Notes: generated from the sequence alone by a model not told the origin. A stretch of 64,000 bases of DNA from Thalassomonas sp. RHCl1 (GCF_947387555.1 NZ_CANDNZ010000003.1:248001-312000), one strand, 5' to 3'. Shown: positions 35,168 to 44,454, counted from the stretch's first letter. Numbers and translations: made by a program.

Positions 35168-37009
35168 ATGTTCAAAATGCGTTTATGTGCGCCCCTGCTT
35201 GCAACTCTCTTGCTTGTTGGTGGCTGTAATAACAATCATGAAGTCGTCATTAACAAAGAAACCGGGCAAGAAAATAACTCGAATTTGCAGCATTTTACGC
35301 TGGGGGATCGGGAGTATTACCTGGCCTTGCCGGATTCAGGTTTTAATGAAAATAAATCCTATAAATTACTGCTGGCTTTTCATGATGCAGCATCAACCCC
35401 GGATGACATGCAGCAACTGGCTGAGCTGGAGCGCTACTCAGAAAATTATATAGTGGCCTATCCGCAAGCATCAAATGAAACCTGGAATGACGGCTGCGAT
35501 TGCAGCCCCGCGTCTGAATTAAATATTGATGACTTAGCGTTTGTTGAAGACCTGGTCACTGATATTGAAGACAAGTTTAACCTTATCGACAGCGAACTCT
35601 ATGCCGTCGGTTATGCCCAGGGGGGATTGTTTGTGCAAAACTTAATGTGCAATAGCCCCCTGGCCTTTAACGGCATTGTTTCGGTCGCTGCTCCTATGTC
35701 AGCTGATCTGGCGCAAAGCTGCCAGATCAGTCATGCCACCAATTATATGCTGGTCCATGGCACCGCAGATACTGTGTTGCCATACCTTGGCGGAAAGAGT
35801 CTTGGCGGAAAGAGCCTCGGCGGTGAAAGTGTTGCTGACAGAGAGTTTCTTGCCAGTAAAGAGAGTATTGCCCTGATTGCCTCATTAAATGGTATTACCG
35901 GGGAAAAACAGCAACAGCAAAATGAAAACTTTGTCCGCGACAGCTATCAAAATGCCAGTCACACCAATGAGCTGGTTTCTGTCATTCAGGGCGGCCACGC
36001 CTGGAGTTACAGTGAGTTTGACACTTCAAATGAAGTAATGGCATTTTTTGATTCTGTCAGCCACATGCCCCTGCCCCCGGCTTCTTCCCTGTACCGCATT
36101 GACGATAAAGACATACATGTCAGGAGCATGGGACTTGAGCATGAAGGGCCGGCCATAGTACTGCTTTCAGGACCAAACAAAAACTTCCATAGCGACAGCG
36201 CCTGGTTTTCCTTGTTGCAGCCGCTGATCGCGAAAACCCACAGGGTACATGCCATCGACCGCTTTGGTAATGCCTTTAGTTCGGCAGTTGAGCAACCTTC
36301 CTATCAGGCATTTGTCGAGCCTCTTCATCAAACCCTGCTGGCCCTGGGTGAAAGTGAAATAATACTGCTCAGTTTTGCCAGCGGTAATATCCTTGCCCAC
36401 TTATGGCAGCAAGACTACCTGGATACAACGGAAATAACGCTAAAAGGCATGTTATGGATAGATCCTGACATCTTATTGCCTTACTCAATAGATTTCTATC
36501 AGGGTTATCCCGTAGATGTATACCGGGCCTACGAAGAAGATATTATCCCCCATATCGCAGCAGGTAACTGGACCGATCGCACCTTAGGCAAACTGGCAGA
36601 TGAAAAAATCACCGTTGAAAGTCTTACTCCCCAAGCCTTGCAAAAGGATATGGACTGGCCTTATTTTAACCAGGTAAGTGAGTCGCGGGCAAGCATTGCT
36701 TATCAACTGACGCGCGCCAATGAAATCATTAATTACCATGATGATCTGGAAGCTTTGCGGGATAGCCAAATATCGCAGACGATCCCGATTTCGGTGATCG
36801 ACAGTGATTTTGAATTACATGACATTGAAGGTTTCAGTGAAGAAGAAATCGCCGAGATGACTCAATGGCAACAAGAAGGTAGCCAGTGGAGTCAAGAAAT
36901 CAGTGAGAACTCACAAGGCCAGTACCTGCCGTTAACCGACAGCAGTCACTTAGTGGTGTTTGAACATCCCCGGGTGATCTTGGATGCATTGGCCTATTTA
37001 CTGGAATAA
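35168..37009 (+). CDS. Lipoprotein with two alpha/beta-hydrolase domains lacking both nucleophile serines
   Basis: 613 residues. LLVGGC is the lipobox. Domain 1 (about 40-290) resembles LpqC/PHB-depolymerase-type esterases: LLAFHDAASTPDDM, then AVGYAQGGLF, VHGTADTVLPY (acid) and QGGHAWSYSEF (His). Domain 2 (about 320-600) is a second hydrolase with IVLLSGPN, LLSFASGNILA and a late DSSHLVVF (His). In both elbows the nucleophile position carries Ala: GYAQG (Ala150) and SFASG (Ala404), while acid and His positions look kept. So it is probably a binding protein, not an esterase, unless Ser405 or Ser402 substitutes. It is divergent from the CadC-like regulator. Confidence 0.75.
   Translation: MFKMRLCAPLLATLLLVGGCNNNHEVVINKETGQENNSNLQHFTLGDREYYLALPDSGFNENKSYKLLLAFHDAASTPDDMQQLAELERYSENYIVAYPQASNETWNDGCDCSPASELNIDDLAFVEDLVTDIEDKFNLIDSELYAVGYAQGGLFVQNLMCNSPLAFNGIVSVAAPMSADLAQSCQISHATNYMLVHGTADTVLPYLGGKSLGGKSLGGESVADREFLASKESIALIASLNGITGEKQQQQNENFVRDSYQNASHTNELVSVIQGGHAWSYSEFDTSNEVMAFFDSVSHMPLPPASSLYRIDDKDIHVRSMGLEHEGPAIVLLSGPNKNFHSDSAWFSLLQPLIAKTHRVHAIDRFGNAFSSAVEQPSYQAFVEPLHQTLLALGESEIILLSFASGNILAHLWQQDYLDTTEITLKGMLWIDPDILLPYSIDFYQGYPVDVYRAYEEDIIPHIAAGNWTDRTLGKLADEKITVESLTPQALQKDMDWPYFNQVSESRASIAYQLTRANEIINYHDDLEALRDSQISQTIPISVIDSDFELHDIEGFSEEEIAEMTQWQQEGSQWSQEISENSQGQYLPLTDSSHLVVFEHPRVILDALAYLLE
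35786..35830 (+). repeat. Three 15-bp tandem repeats inside the hydrolase gene
   Basis: CTTGGCGGAAAGAGT, CTTGGCGGAAAGAGC and CTCGGCGGTGAAAGT in tandem, giving LGGKS LGGKS LGGES in the first hydrolase domain. In-frame and length-variable by slippage. Confidence 0.9.
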
Positions 37010-37637
37010 ACACCTAGGCAAGTATTAAATAAACACTGCCGTTAGGAGCTTAAGAACAACAAGTTCTTTTCGGCAGGTATTGTCAATAACCCCGGCAGGA
37101 GGCAAAATCTTATGCCTGAATAAAATTTAGTTATAACAATTGATTAGGACGAGTCTTGGCAGTCGATTTCAGGTTATCTACCGGTGATTAGGCCGCTGTA
37201 TCTGTTATCTCAAGCGAGCATAGATAATATCAGGCTAATATCATTTGGTTACAAGATATATCTGTTTTATCTAATGTGACAACAAAAACTAAGAAAAAAT
37301 TGTTGTTTATTTACCAGAACAACCGCTTTAGCGACGTTCACAAGAAGTTAACAAAAAAAACAGCCAAACTGAGGTTAATATAAAATCAACTCAGCTTACC
37401 ATGTGGTCAATATTTATTAAAATAATTATAAATCAGCACGTTAAAACAAATCCTGAAATAAGGTTTCTATCTGGTCCGACTTTCCCTCCAATATTTGTAT
37501 ACAAAAAAACCACTTGCATTGTTTAAATAAATGTCTATATTCGACGAACTTTTCACCAAGTAGAGAAGTGGAAATTATAAAAAGAGATATTTAAATATCC
37601 GAAGGAAATAGATGAGCAATCAAAATGGAGCAGCAGC
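37010..37637. other. AT-rich 628-base region upstream of the LuxR-type gene
   Basis: Strongly AT-rich with long A and T runs; likely promoter and regulatory region. A 35-codon frame starting ATGAGCAATCAAAATGG at 37612 with AAGGA upstream overlaps the start of the regulator in another frame and may be a leader peptide; I do not call it a gene. Confidence 0.35.
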
Positions 37638-37853
37638 ATGGAATCTACAAAAAACATCAACAACTCATTATCTTCAAGAGAGGCTGAAATTATTAGCCTG
37701 CTCTCAAAAGGTTTAAGCAATAAAGAAATCGCCAAAACCCTGTATTTAAGTGTGCATACGGTGATCACCCATACTCGAAATATTTATAAAAAATTAAATG
37801 TAAACTCTCGTGCTGAAGCCGCCTACGAGCATTTAATCCGTCAAACAAAGTAG
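37638..37853 (+). CDS. Single-domain LuxR/GerE-type DNA-binding protein
   Basis: 71 residues, only the helix-turn-helix: LSSREAEIISLLSKGLSNKE, IAKTLYLSVHTVITHTRNIY, KKLNVNSRAEAAYEHL, a complete GerE domain (T-R-E-x-E-x-L, recognition helix SVHTVITH). Receiver or ligand domains are absent, so it is an orphan effector like other stand-alone GerE proteins. GGAG precedes the ATG. The propeptide/protease pair lies 390 bases downstream on the same strand and could be a target. Confidence 0.85.
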   Translation: MESTKNINNSLSSREAEIISLLSKGLSNKEIAKTLYLSVHTVITHTRNIYKKLNVNSRAEAAYEHLIRQTK

Positions 37854-38242
37854 TCACTGGCTAATCAAGACTTTACCCCCACTAAAGTCCCTATTTTTAA
37901 AGCCCTTAGTTCCCCACTAAAGCAAAACTGGCAACTGATCTTCAGCGGTCAATATCTTGATGCGTCTTTTATTTATTCCGGGATAAATAAAAGACCTCTT
38001 CAGGCCGATGAAACGGCAAAGCGTGCACAAATACTAGCTATATGACGGCATGTGAAAAAACAGGACGAAAAAATATCTTTCAGCCAAGGGGCTAGTTAAT
38101 TAATTGATTTTAAAGTGTATTTGGTCTTGCTTATTTGCCCTGAAAAGTGGGGAAATAGTCAATATACCTAATTTTAGGTATATGCCACGGACAAAACCCT
38201 AATTATAGTGATGCCATTATTTTCAAGCATGGAAGATCAACA
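37854..38242. other. Intergenic region with a perfect hairpin
   Basis: No gene seen. The main feature is the 13-bp inverted repeat at 37964-37995, which could end the regulator transcript; the rest is upstream of the propeptide-like gene. Confidence 0.4.
37964..37995. repeat. Perfect 13-bp inverted repeat
   Basis: GTCTTTTATTTAT (37964-37976) / ATAAATAAAAGAC (37983-37995), loop TCCGGG. AT-rich stem without a downstream T-run, so either a weak terminator or an operator-like site. Confidence 0.8.
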
Positions 38243-38995
38243 TTGAAAAAAGGTATTGCCCTCTTACTGATATCGACTTTTGCTGTTACTGCCCTGTATT
38301 ACTTTAATCGTGATACCACTAAGCAGTACAGCACAAGTGTAACTGCAGCCGATAAAGCGGTAACGGCCAAAAGAATGCTGCTTAAACAGGCTGTAAAATC
38401 TAAAACCACTGCCGACAAACCGCCATTATCCGTGACCCAAATGACCCCGACACGTGAAATAACGGTTGATAAAAATGCCGGGGTTGAAGACACCAGCACG
38501 GAAAACAATGCCAGCGAATCCCTGTTCGTCGAGTCACAAAAAGCCAAAGAGTTTTTACAGGCATCAGGCAAGCTCAGGGAGAATTTACAAGGGGAAGTGT
38601 ATATAGAAATCAGCAGCAACGAAATCAAGTCGCTGGCAGTCGGCGATACCTTCAAACTGGAAATACCGGCACTGGATATGTTCTACGACATTCAAGTGGA
38701 TCAAACCCGCGAGGATCAATTTGGCAACCAAACCATAGAAGCAGTATTGCCGGATGAAGAAGGTAAATACAGCTCGATTATCACTGTCAGCGAGCGTTCC
38801 ATTTACGGCAATATCACAACGCCCCACGGCATCTATGCCATTGAAGGAAATGGTCAATATGCCTGGATAGCCGAAACCGCAGGTTTGCTCGACGGTGTGA
38901 TTCAAGACCAGATTGGTGGTGGCAGCATAGATAGCGAAAACCACAACCATGCGCCTATCGATACGGGTAACGGTAAGCGCAGCAGTACCCATTAA
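38243..38995 (+). CDS. Propeptide-like protein encoded apart from its protease
   Basis: 250 residues, start TTG at 38243 (GGAAG upstream; no in-frame ATG gives the signal). MKKGIALLLISTFAVTALYYF is an uncleaved or cleaved signal/anchor, then a low-complexity linker, then a domain from about 120 on: GEVYIEISSNEIKSLAVGDT, FKLEIPALDMFYDIQVDQ, YGNITTPHGIYAIEGNGQYAWI. This reads like the N-terminal propeptide of secreted metzincin proteases (a G-D-x-x-x-L-x-L-P strand followed by a 'G-x-I-x-T-x-x-G-x-Y-x-I' strand). The next gene, 48 bp on, is such a protease without its own propeptide. So it may act in trans as chaperone or inhibitor. Inference from pattern and neighbourhood. Confidence 0.6.
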   Translation: MKKGIALLLISTFAVTALYYFNRDTTKQYSTSVTAADKAVTAKRMLLKQAVKSKTTADKPPLSVTQMTPTREITVDKNAGVEDTSTENNASESLFVESQKAKEFLQASGKLRENLQGEVYIEISSNEIKSLAVGDTFKLEIPALDMFYDIQVDQTREDQFGNQTIEAVLPDEEGKYSSIITVSERSIYGNITTPHGIYAIEGNGQYAWIAETAGLLDGVIQDQIGGGSIDSENHNHAPIDTGNGKRSSTH

Positions 38996-39043
38996 CCCGA
39001 ATAATAAAAACACAAATCAAACATAAAACAAAAGGAAAATGTT

Positions 39044-39802
39044 ATGTTGAAATCTCTATCTAAGAAGACATTATTAGGACTCTCATTATCGGCATTATTC
39101 AGTGCCTCAGCCATGGCGACAGATGTTGTTGTTGATGTTTATTACACGGCATCGGCGGCGTCAAGAAGCTTTGATATTCAGTCAGAAATCACGCAAATGG
39201 TGGCGGCTTCCAACCGCTATTACGCCGATAACGGCTTATCCATTAACCTGGTACTGGCAGCTACGCCTTACCAGTTAGGCAGCGACGTTGTTGCTTCTCA
39301 CTCCGACCTGCAAAGTGTTTACAAGGATAGCCAGATCAGAAGCTGGCGCGATCAGTTCAATGCAGACTTCGTGGTTGTGCTTGGCTCTAAAAACAGTACC
39401 TGGCAAGGCACTACCTGTGGTATCGCCGGTGACATTTACGGCCTGAAAATCTTCCCGGATCATGATAACTATGAAAGTTATGCCTACAATATCACCGCCA
39501 ATGACTGCGGCAATACCACGTTAACTTTTATGCATGAGCTTGGCCACAACATGGGCTTAGGTCACTCGGTAAGACAAGGCGCCGAAGGCGGTGTTTACAA
39601 ATACGGTGTCGGTTACGGCGTTGACTATGAGTTTGCCACTATTATGGCCTACCCTCAGGAATTCAATACCTCGACCCATTTACCGGTCTTTTCCGATCCG
39701 GGCAGAACCTGTAACAACTCTTATAGCTGTGGTGTCAGTAACGTAGCAGATTCGCAACGTGCCCTGGATAACATCACCAATACTATTGCCAATTTCAGGT
39801 AA
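39044..39802 (+). CDS. Secreted metzincin-type zinc metalloprotease (M12-like)
   Basis: 252 residues with signal peptide (LLGLSLSALFSASAMA). FMHELGHNMGLGHS near residue 166 is the full metzincin site HExxHxxGxxH, and TIMAYP about 37 residues later is the Met-turn. Six or more Cys (TTCGIAG, ANDCGN, RTCNNSYSCG) suggest disulfides. The mature protein begins almost at once with the catalytic domain (DVVVDVYYTASAA), so no propeptide is present in the same chain; the upstream gene supplies a candidate. AAGGAAA precedes the ATG. A strong terminator follows. Confidence 0.85.
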   Translation: MLKSLSKKTLLGLSLSALFSASAMATDVVVDVYYTASAASRSFDIQSEITQMVAASNRYYADNGLSINLVLAATPYQLGSDVVASHSDLQSVYKDSQIRSWRDQFNADFVVVLGSKNSTWQGTTCGIAGDIYGLKIFPDHDNYESYAYNITANDCGNTTLTFMHELGHNMGLGHSVRQGAEGGVYKYGVGYGVDYEFATIMAYPQEFNTSTHLPVFSDPGRTCNNSYSCGVSNVADSQRALDNITNTIANFR

Positions 39803-39826
39803 GCAAACTTCTGGACTTTGCTAGCC

Positions 39827-39857
39827 AGGCTGCCGATCTCCCTCGGCAGCCTTTTTT
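39827..39857 (+). terminator. Rho-independent terminator of the propeptide/protease operon
   Basis: AGGCTGCCGA (39827-39836) / TCGGCAGCCT (39843-39852), loop TCTCCC, then a T-run. Ends the plus-strand transcript before the convergent SDR gene. Confidence 0.9.
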
Positions 39858-39869
39858 CTTGCTCTGCCG

Positions 39870-40622
39870 CTACAAGCCGCCGGCTAAATCGAGGAAATTT
39901 CCGGTGGAAAAAGAAGACTTTTCAGAAGCCAGCCAATAGATGGCTTCTGCCACTTCTTCCGGCTGTCCGCCCCTTTGCATCGGGATTTTGCTTTGCAGCC
40001 GTTCGATACGGCCCGGCTCGCCGCCATCGCTATGCATTTCGGTATAAATAAGCCCGGGACGGACACAATTTACCCTGATCCCTTCATCCGCCACTTCCAG
40101 TGACAAGCCTTTGGTTAAGGTATCTACCGCGCCTTTGGAAGCGGCATAATCTATATATTCATTGGGGGAGCCGCTGCGGGCCGCCCCGGATGAGACATTG
40201 ACTATAGTGCCGCCCTTACCGCCATGTTTTGTCGACATTCTCTTGACCGCTTCGCGGCAGCATAAGAAATAACCGGTAACATTGTTGGTTAATATTGCGT
40301 TGATACGCTCGGCGCTCATATCTTCCAGCCGCATTTGCGGTTTTAAGATACCGGCGTTATTGACCAGTACATCCGGGGGGCCGAATTCCTGATCTACCGT
40401 GGCAAAAAAACGCTGCACATCCTGTTCAACGCTGATATCCGCCTGAACCGCGATACTGCGCCCACCTCTGGCGATAATAGCATTTGCCAGTGTCTCGGCA
40501 GGCGCCGATCTGGATTTATAATTGATACAAACCGCATAACCTTTATCGGCAAAAAGTTGTGCGCTCGCAGCACCTATGCCGCGCCCGCCACCTGTGATAA
40601 TCACTACTTTTTCAGCAGTCAC
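39870..40622 (-). CDS. Short-chain dehydrogenase/reductase (SDR, FabG-like)
   Basis: 250 residues, classical SDR. ITGGGRGIGAASAQLFADKG is the NAD(P) motif (TGxxxGxG), NNAGI near residue 90 the NNAG motif, and YIDYAASKGAVDTL supplies the catalytic YxxxK with an upstream VSSGAARS serine. The R in CINYKSR after strand 2 points to NADP(H). The substrate is unknown. AGGAG lies before the ATG. Confidence 0.88.
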   Translation of the reverse strand: MTAEKVVIITGGGRGIGAASAQLFADKGYAVCINYKSRSAPAETLANAIIARGGRSIAVQADISVEQDVQRFFATVDQEFGPPDVLVNNAGILKPQMRLEDMSAERINAILTNNVTGYFLCCREAVKRMSTKHGGKGGTIVNVSSGAARSGSPNEYIDYAASKGAVDTLTKGLSLEVADEGIRVNCVRPGLIYTEMHSDGGEPGRIERLQSKIPMQRGGQPEEVAEAIYWLASEKSSFSTGNFLDLAGGL

Positions 40623-40684
40623 AAAAACTCCTATTGGTTTGAGATAATGAATTGAAAAGACTCAAGCTTAAATGCAGCAATAAA

Positions 40685-41047
40685 CTATTGTCGGCTGGCC
40701 CGGTATACCGCTAACTCTTTTAACAGCCAGTCCTGACTTTTCACCGGGGCCTGATTGCTGCAGTGAATTTTATAATGTTTACCGGAAATTTTACTTTTAG
40801 TGGCAGAATATTTGATAAAATCTTCTGTTGATTCAATGTCATCTTTATAGTACCGGTATTTTTCACTGATATGTTTTACCGCCTCACTGCCATTGTGCAT
40901 AGTGCCGTTTCTTTCATATTGGCAGGAGGTGGTTTTAACCACATTTAATAAATGGTTAATTTCATCTTCTGTAGCGGTTTGGGCCTGGCTTGCCATGGTA
41001 AAAAACAAGGTGGTGAACACCGCAGTTAATATTTTAATACTTCTCAA
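40685..41047 (-). CDS. Periplasmic DUF5329-type protein
   Basis: 120 residues from TTG at 41047, chosen because GGAG lies 8 bases before it and it gives a signal peptide (ILTAVFTTLFFTMASQAQ); a longer frame to 41116 runs into the end of the preceding gene. EINHLLNVVKTTSCQYERNG, HISEKYRYYKDDIESTEDFI, SGKHYKIHC and DWLLKELAVYR match the DUF5329 family, which is of unknown function. It is the second gene of a pair, 52 bp after the NTF2-like gene. Confidence 0.75.
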   Translation of the reverse strand: MRSIKILTAVFTTLFFTMASQAQTATEDEINHLLNVVKTTSCQYERNGTMHNGSEAVKHISEKYRYYKDDIESTEDFIKYSATKSKISGKHYKIHCSNQAPVKSQDWLLKELAVYRASRQ

Positions 41048-41099
41048 GTTATGCTCTCCAATAAATGATGGCCCGGTAAAAATAACGGCAGGATCCTGG

Positions 41100-41585
41100 T
41101 CAATCCGTATATTCACTCAAGGCTAAATCAGATGGGATTTGCTCAGCTTTGATCCGGGTTGAGTGTAACATCTGTATTTTCCAGCGGTTGTCTTGTTTCA
41201 CCAGCACAGCACTCTCTAACCAGGCCACTGCCTGTTCACTATTTCCTTCGTTCTTTTCCTTGTTTTTCTCCTTAGAAAAGGTCGCTTTATTCCAGTAACT
41301 GACCCAGGCGATATCGCCATAGACACGGCTATTGATCAAATGAAAATAATTGCGTCTGTTATAGTCGGAAGGTTTAATGACATCGATTAGATCCTGCATA
41401 TCCCAGTCTTCACCGGCTTCGAGCAATTGAAAATCATCGGTGACAACAGCCTGCATTTTTTTATGATCTATAGCCGACATCGCCGAGAATAACTCCTGAA
41501 CCACCCTAAAAGGCTTTTCCTGAGCATAAGCAGACGTTGTTATTACCAAAGAAAGAACAACAATGAGTGATTTGAATATAGGCAT
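41100..41585 (-). CDS. Periplasmic NTF2-like (SnoaL/DUF4440-type) protein
   Basis: 161 residues from ATG at 41585 (AGGAG upstream; it yields the signal peptide MPIFKSLIVVLSLVITTSAYA). The mature part has the cone-shaped NTF2-like pattern: VVQELFSAMSAIDHKKMQAV, ADDFQLLE-like VTDDFQLLEAG, IAWVSYWNKATF, and VKQDNRWKIQMLHST. Such domains bind or convert small molecules or serve as scaffolds. Function unknown; probably co-transcribed with the DUF5329 gene. Confidence 0.65.
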   Translation of the reverse strand: MPIFKSLIVVLSLVITTSAYAQEKPFRVVQELFSAMSAIDHKKMQAVVTDDFQLLEAGEDWDMQDLIDVIKPSDYNRRNYFHLINSRVYGDIAWVSYWNKATFSKEKNKEKNEGNSEQAVAWLESAVLVKQDNRWKIQMLHSTRIKAEQIPSDLALSEYTD

Positions 41586-41787
41586 AAAGCGACAACTCCT
41601 GTTAATGCTATCAAGCTTTGAGGCTTGTTGATTATTATTGTTATTTGGACTGATGAGCCTAACCGAGTTATCTTTACAATTCAATGTATTGCTCTATAGC
41701 TGATGTATATATCATTGAAATATAAGTTAACTTGCTTATTATTATCCTAATATCACTTAATGAAACATAAAATCAGCGGATGAAACC

Positions 41788-43119
41788 ATGTCAGCAAACA
41801 CAGGCCAGGACACCCCGGTAAAGGATTATTTAAAAAAGGGCAGCCTGATCCTGGCAGTGGCGGTGATCGCCGGTTTTGCCCTTGACTATATCTTTAACCT
41901 GACTCTGAGCCGGACGCTGTCCAGCCATGAATACGGCGACTACAAGGTCGCTTTTGCCTTTGCTACTATTACCAGCGTATTAACTTTATTGGGGGGCGAC
42001 CGGGTTGCGCCACGTATTTTATCCGGGCCGTTATCACAGGGAGATAACCGCAGTGTCTGGGAGTTTTTGCGCTTTTATCTTTTGATCACTGCTGCCCTTT
42101 CCCTGCTGGTGATCATTGGCACCGCCCTTGCCAGTTATTGGCATATCGGCTCGACCGATTTAGAGCATCACCACCCGTTACTTTTGATGTCGCTGGCCAT
42201 TCCCCTGATTTCAATCGGCGCCCTGCTAAGCCGTATCCTGCAAGCGGCGAAGATGCTGGCACTGTCAAACCTGCCCTGGCGTATTGGTCTGCCGCTGTTA
42301 AAAACTTTACTGATTTTATTGCTGGCTGTCACCTTAGCCGAAGTGGAATTATGGCACGTAGTCGTATCGGGCATTACTGCCGTGTGTCTTATTATCAGTT
42401 GGCAATGGTATAAGATCAGGCAGTTGAATTTAATCCAATTGCAACGTGTCCCCGGCAGCTTTACCGGCAATAAGCTGTTAACACTGTCGGTGCCTATGAT
42501 GATGGCAATGCTGATCACCCTGGCGCTCAATCAGATCGATTTATTTCTGTTGGAAGTGCTGGCCCCTGAGCATGAGGTGGGACTGTTTGCCGCGGCCGCC
42601 ACCACCAGCCATATCTTGCCTGTGGTGCAAACCACCATCGCCGGTTTGTTCCTGCCGCTCATCGGTCCCGCGCTTGAAGGTAATGCCGAGCGTGCCAGAG
42701 CCCTTTTTTGGCAAGGACAAAAATTAATTAGCGCCAGCATTTTATGTCTGGTGATAACCCTGCTTTTCGTCGGCTCCTGGCTGCTTTCTTTTTTCGGCAA
42801 GGATTATGTGCAGGCGGAGCAGGCCCTGATCTATCTTGCTTTAGCCTATGCCTTATGGGGACTGGCCGCATTTGCTTCTACCTGGTTACAATATGCTAAT
42901 AAAGGTAGTTATGTTATTCGTATCGGCTGCGCTACCCTGGCAATAGATGCCGGTCTTAACTTATGGCTGATCCCTTTATATGGCATCAATGGCGCTGCGC
43001 TTGCGACCTTGATTGCCATGGCTTTTGCCGCCCTGATGACCTGGATTGTCTACTACAGGTCATTAAGCAAACATGCCAATAAAGTCATTGATAATGACAG
43101 TGCGATAAAGGCAAAATAA
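41788..43119 (+). CDS. Wzx/MATE-type oligosaccharide flippase-like membrane protein
   Basis: 443 residues with about 12 to 14 hydrophobic helices. The start (GSLILAVAVIAGFALDYIFN) followed by LSRTLSSHEYGDYKVAFAF is typical of polysaccharide-biosynthesis/flippase proteins (PF01943/PF13440), which move lipid-linked sugars across the inner membrane. No glycosyltransferase or polysaccharide cluster is nearby, which is odd for Wzx; it may serve a cluster elsewhere or transport another lipid. Confidence 0.75.
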   Translation: MSANTGQDTPVKDYLKKGSLILAVAVIAGFALDYIFNLTLSRTLSSHEYGDYKVAFAFATITSVLTLLGGDRVAPRILSGPLSQGDNRSVWEFLRFYLLITAALSLLVIIGTALASYWHIGSTDLEHHHPLLLMSLAIPLISIGALLSRILQAAKMLALSNLPWRIGLPLLKTLLILLLAVTLAEVELWHVVVSGITAVCLIISWQWYKIRQLNLIQLQRVPGSFTGNKLLTLSVPMMMAMLITLALNQIDLFLLEVLAPEHEVGLFAAAATTSHILPVVQTTIAGLFLPLIGPALEGNAERARALFWQGQKLISASILCLVITLLFVGSWLLSFFGKDYVQAEQALIYLALAYALWGLAAFASTWLQYANKGSYVIRIGCATLAIDAGLNLWLIPLYGINGAALATLIAMAFAALMTWIVYYRSLSKHANKVIDNDSAIKAK

Positions 43120-43176
43120 ATTGTCAGGGTAAAGCAGGTTAATTTTAATGTCTGCCAGATAACAGACAATTAAGGG

Positions 43177-43494
43177 CTAAATGCCGTAGTCGCGCTCGAC
43201 CTTAGATATTCTTACTTTGAACGCGGCATACCAGTTTTCACGACCTAATTTTTGCGCCTCAAGATGTTCGATATTGGCTTTCCATTTCTTTATCGCTTCC
43301 AGATCTGACCAATAAGAGACGGTGATGCCGACATCTTCCCGGGCCGACTCTACACCAAGAAACCCCGGTTGCTGCGCAGCCAGCTGTAACATTTTCTCTG
43401 CCATTTCCCCGTAACCTGAATCGCCCGGTGTACGCAGGCTGGTAAAAATAACCGCATAATAAGGCGGCTTGGGGGTCTTTGCGATAAGGTCCAT
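43177..43494 (-). CDS. Antibiotic-biosynthesis-monooxygenase (ABM)-domain protein
   Basis: 105 residues from ATG at 43494 (GGAG upstream). YYAVIFTSLRTPGD, MLQLAAQQPGFLGVESA, VSYWSDLEAIKKWKANIEH fit the ferredoxin-like ABM fold (PF03992), as in small heme-degrading or quinone monooxygenases. Likely dimeric and cytoplasmic. The substrate is unknown. Confidence 0.8.
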   Translation of the reverse strand: MDLIAKTPKPPYYAVIFTSLRTPGDSGYGEMAEKMLQLAAQQPGFLGVESAREDVGITVSYWSDLEAIKKWKANIEHLEAQKLGRENWYAAFKVRISKVERDYGI

Positions 43495-43629
43495 CGAAAC
43501 TCCAATGCTTTTTATTGTGTTGTAAAAAATCAAGCGGCAAAGCACTTTACCTGTGATAGCCCCCGGATAAAAGGATAAAATTCGGGGGCTAATTCTTCAC
43601 TCGCCATCCTCCCCGGACAAGCCCGATAA

Positions 43630-44454
43630 TCAACGGTTTGGTACGAAAGCAACGATGCGTAACGGGCCACCGCTGCCCCCCTTGATCTTCATCGGCAAGG
43701 CAACCACAGTAGCACCGGTTGCCGGTAAACTGTTAAGGTTGGCAACATTTTCAAAACCGGGAATATTATGGCTGAACAGGGTGACATGGCTTTGAAATTG
43801 GGTTGACTTGCCATAATCCAGGCTCGGGGTGTCCAGACCGACGGCTTTTATTTTCCGTTTGCTGGCAATAAACTCGGCGGCTTTGGGATGAATGCCGGGA
43901 AAGCTTAATTCTTTTACTCCCTGCTCGCCGCGTTTTACCGTACCCATATATTTTTTCTGATCGCCGTAATAGCGGGCAAAGCCGGTATTAACCAGTAAAA
44001 TACTGCCATCCGGGATCTTGCCTTGCTTGGCTTCCCAAGCCTGAATATCGGCAACGGTGAGTTGATAATCCCGGTTTTGAGCTGTTTTGCTGCTGATATC
44101 TATTACCACCGCCGGGCCGATAAGTTGTTCTAAAGGGATTTGTTCAACACTTTGTTGTCCCTGATAAAAATGCACCGGAGAATCCAGATGGGTGCCGCCA
44201 TGCTCGGCGGCGGCAAAGTTATAAGCGGAATAATAAAAACCACCCGGGGTTTGCCCTTCAAAAACAGTGGTTTTCTTAAACGGCTCAGCGGTTGGCCAGT
44301 AAATGGATTGCTCGTTAAATTCATGGGTGAGATCCAGCCATTTGCCGCTGGTGAAATCCTGGCTTTGCACGCTAAAAATGGTGGTTAAGGCGTAAAGGCC
44401 CAAGGCCGCGAAAGTCTTTCGCCAGAAACCGGGGAAAGCATACTGCTTGTCCAT
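43630..44454 (-). CDS. Secreted cyclase-family (PF04199) hydrolase
   Basis: About 274 residues. The start at 44454 follows AAGGAG by 6 bases (the ATG at 44460 is directly adjacent to it and so less suitable). Signal segment FAALGLYALTTIFSVQSQ. The domain has LTHEFNEQSIYWP, AAEHGGTHLDSPVHF (HGGTHLDxPxHF, the metal-binding motif of the cyclase/kynurenine-formamidase-like family) and AVGLDTPSLDYG. Family members hydrolyse amide or lactone bonds. Periplasmic location is unusual. Confidence 0.85.
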   Translation of the reverse strand: MDKQYAFPGFWRKTFAALGLYALTTIFSVQSQDFTSGKWLDLTHEFNEQSIYWPTAEPFKKTTVFEGQTPGGFYYSAYNFAAAEHGGTHLDSPVHFYQGQQSVEQIPLEQLIGPAVVIDISSKTAQNRDYQLTVADIQAWEAKQGKIPDGSILLVNTGFARYYGDQKKYMGTVKRGEQGVKELSFPGIHPKAAEFIASKRKIKAVGLDTPSLDYGKSTQFQSHVTLFSHNIPGFENVANLNSLPATGATVVALPMKIKGGSGGPLRIVAFVPNR

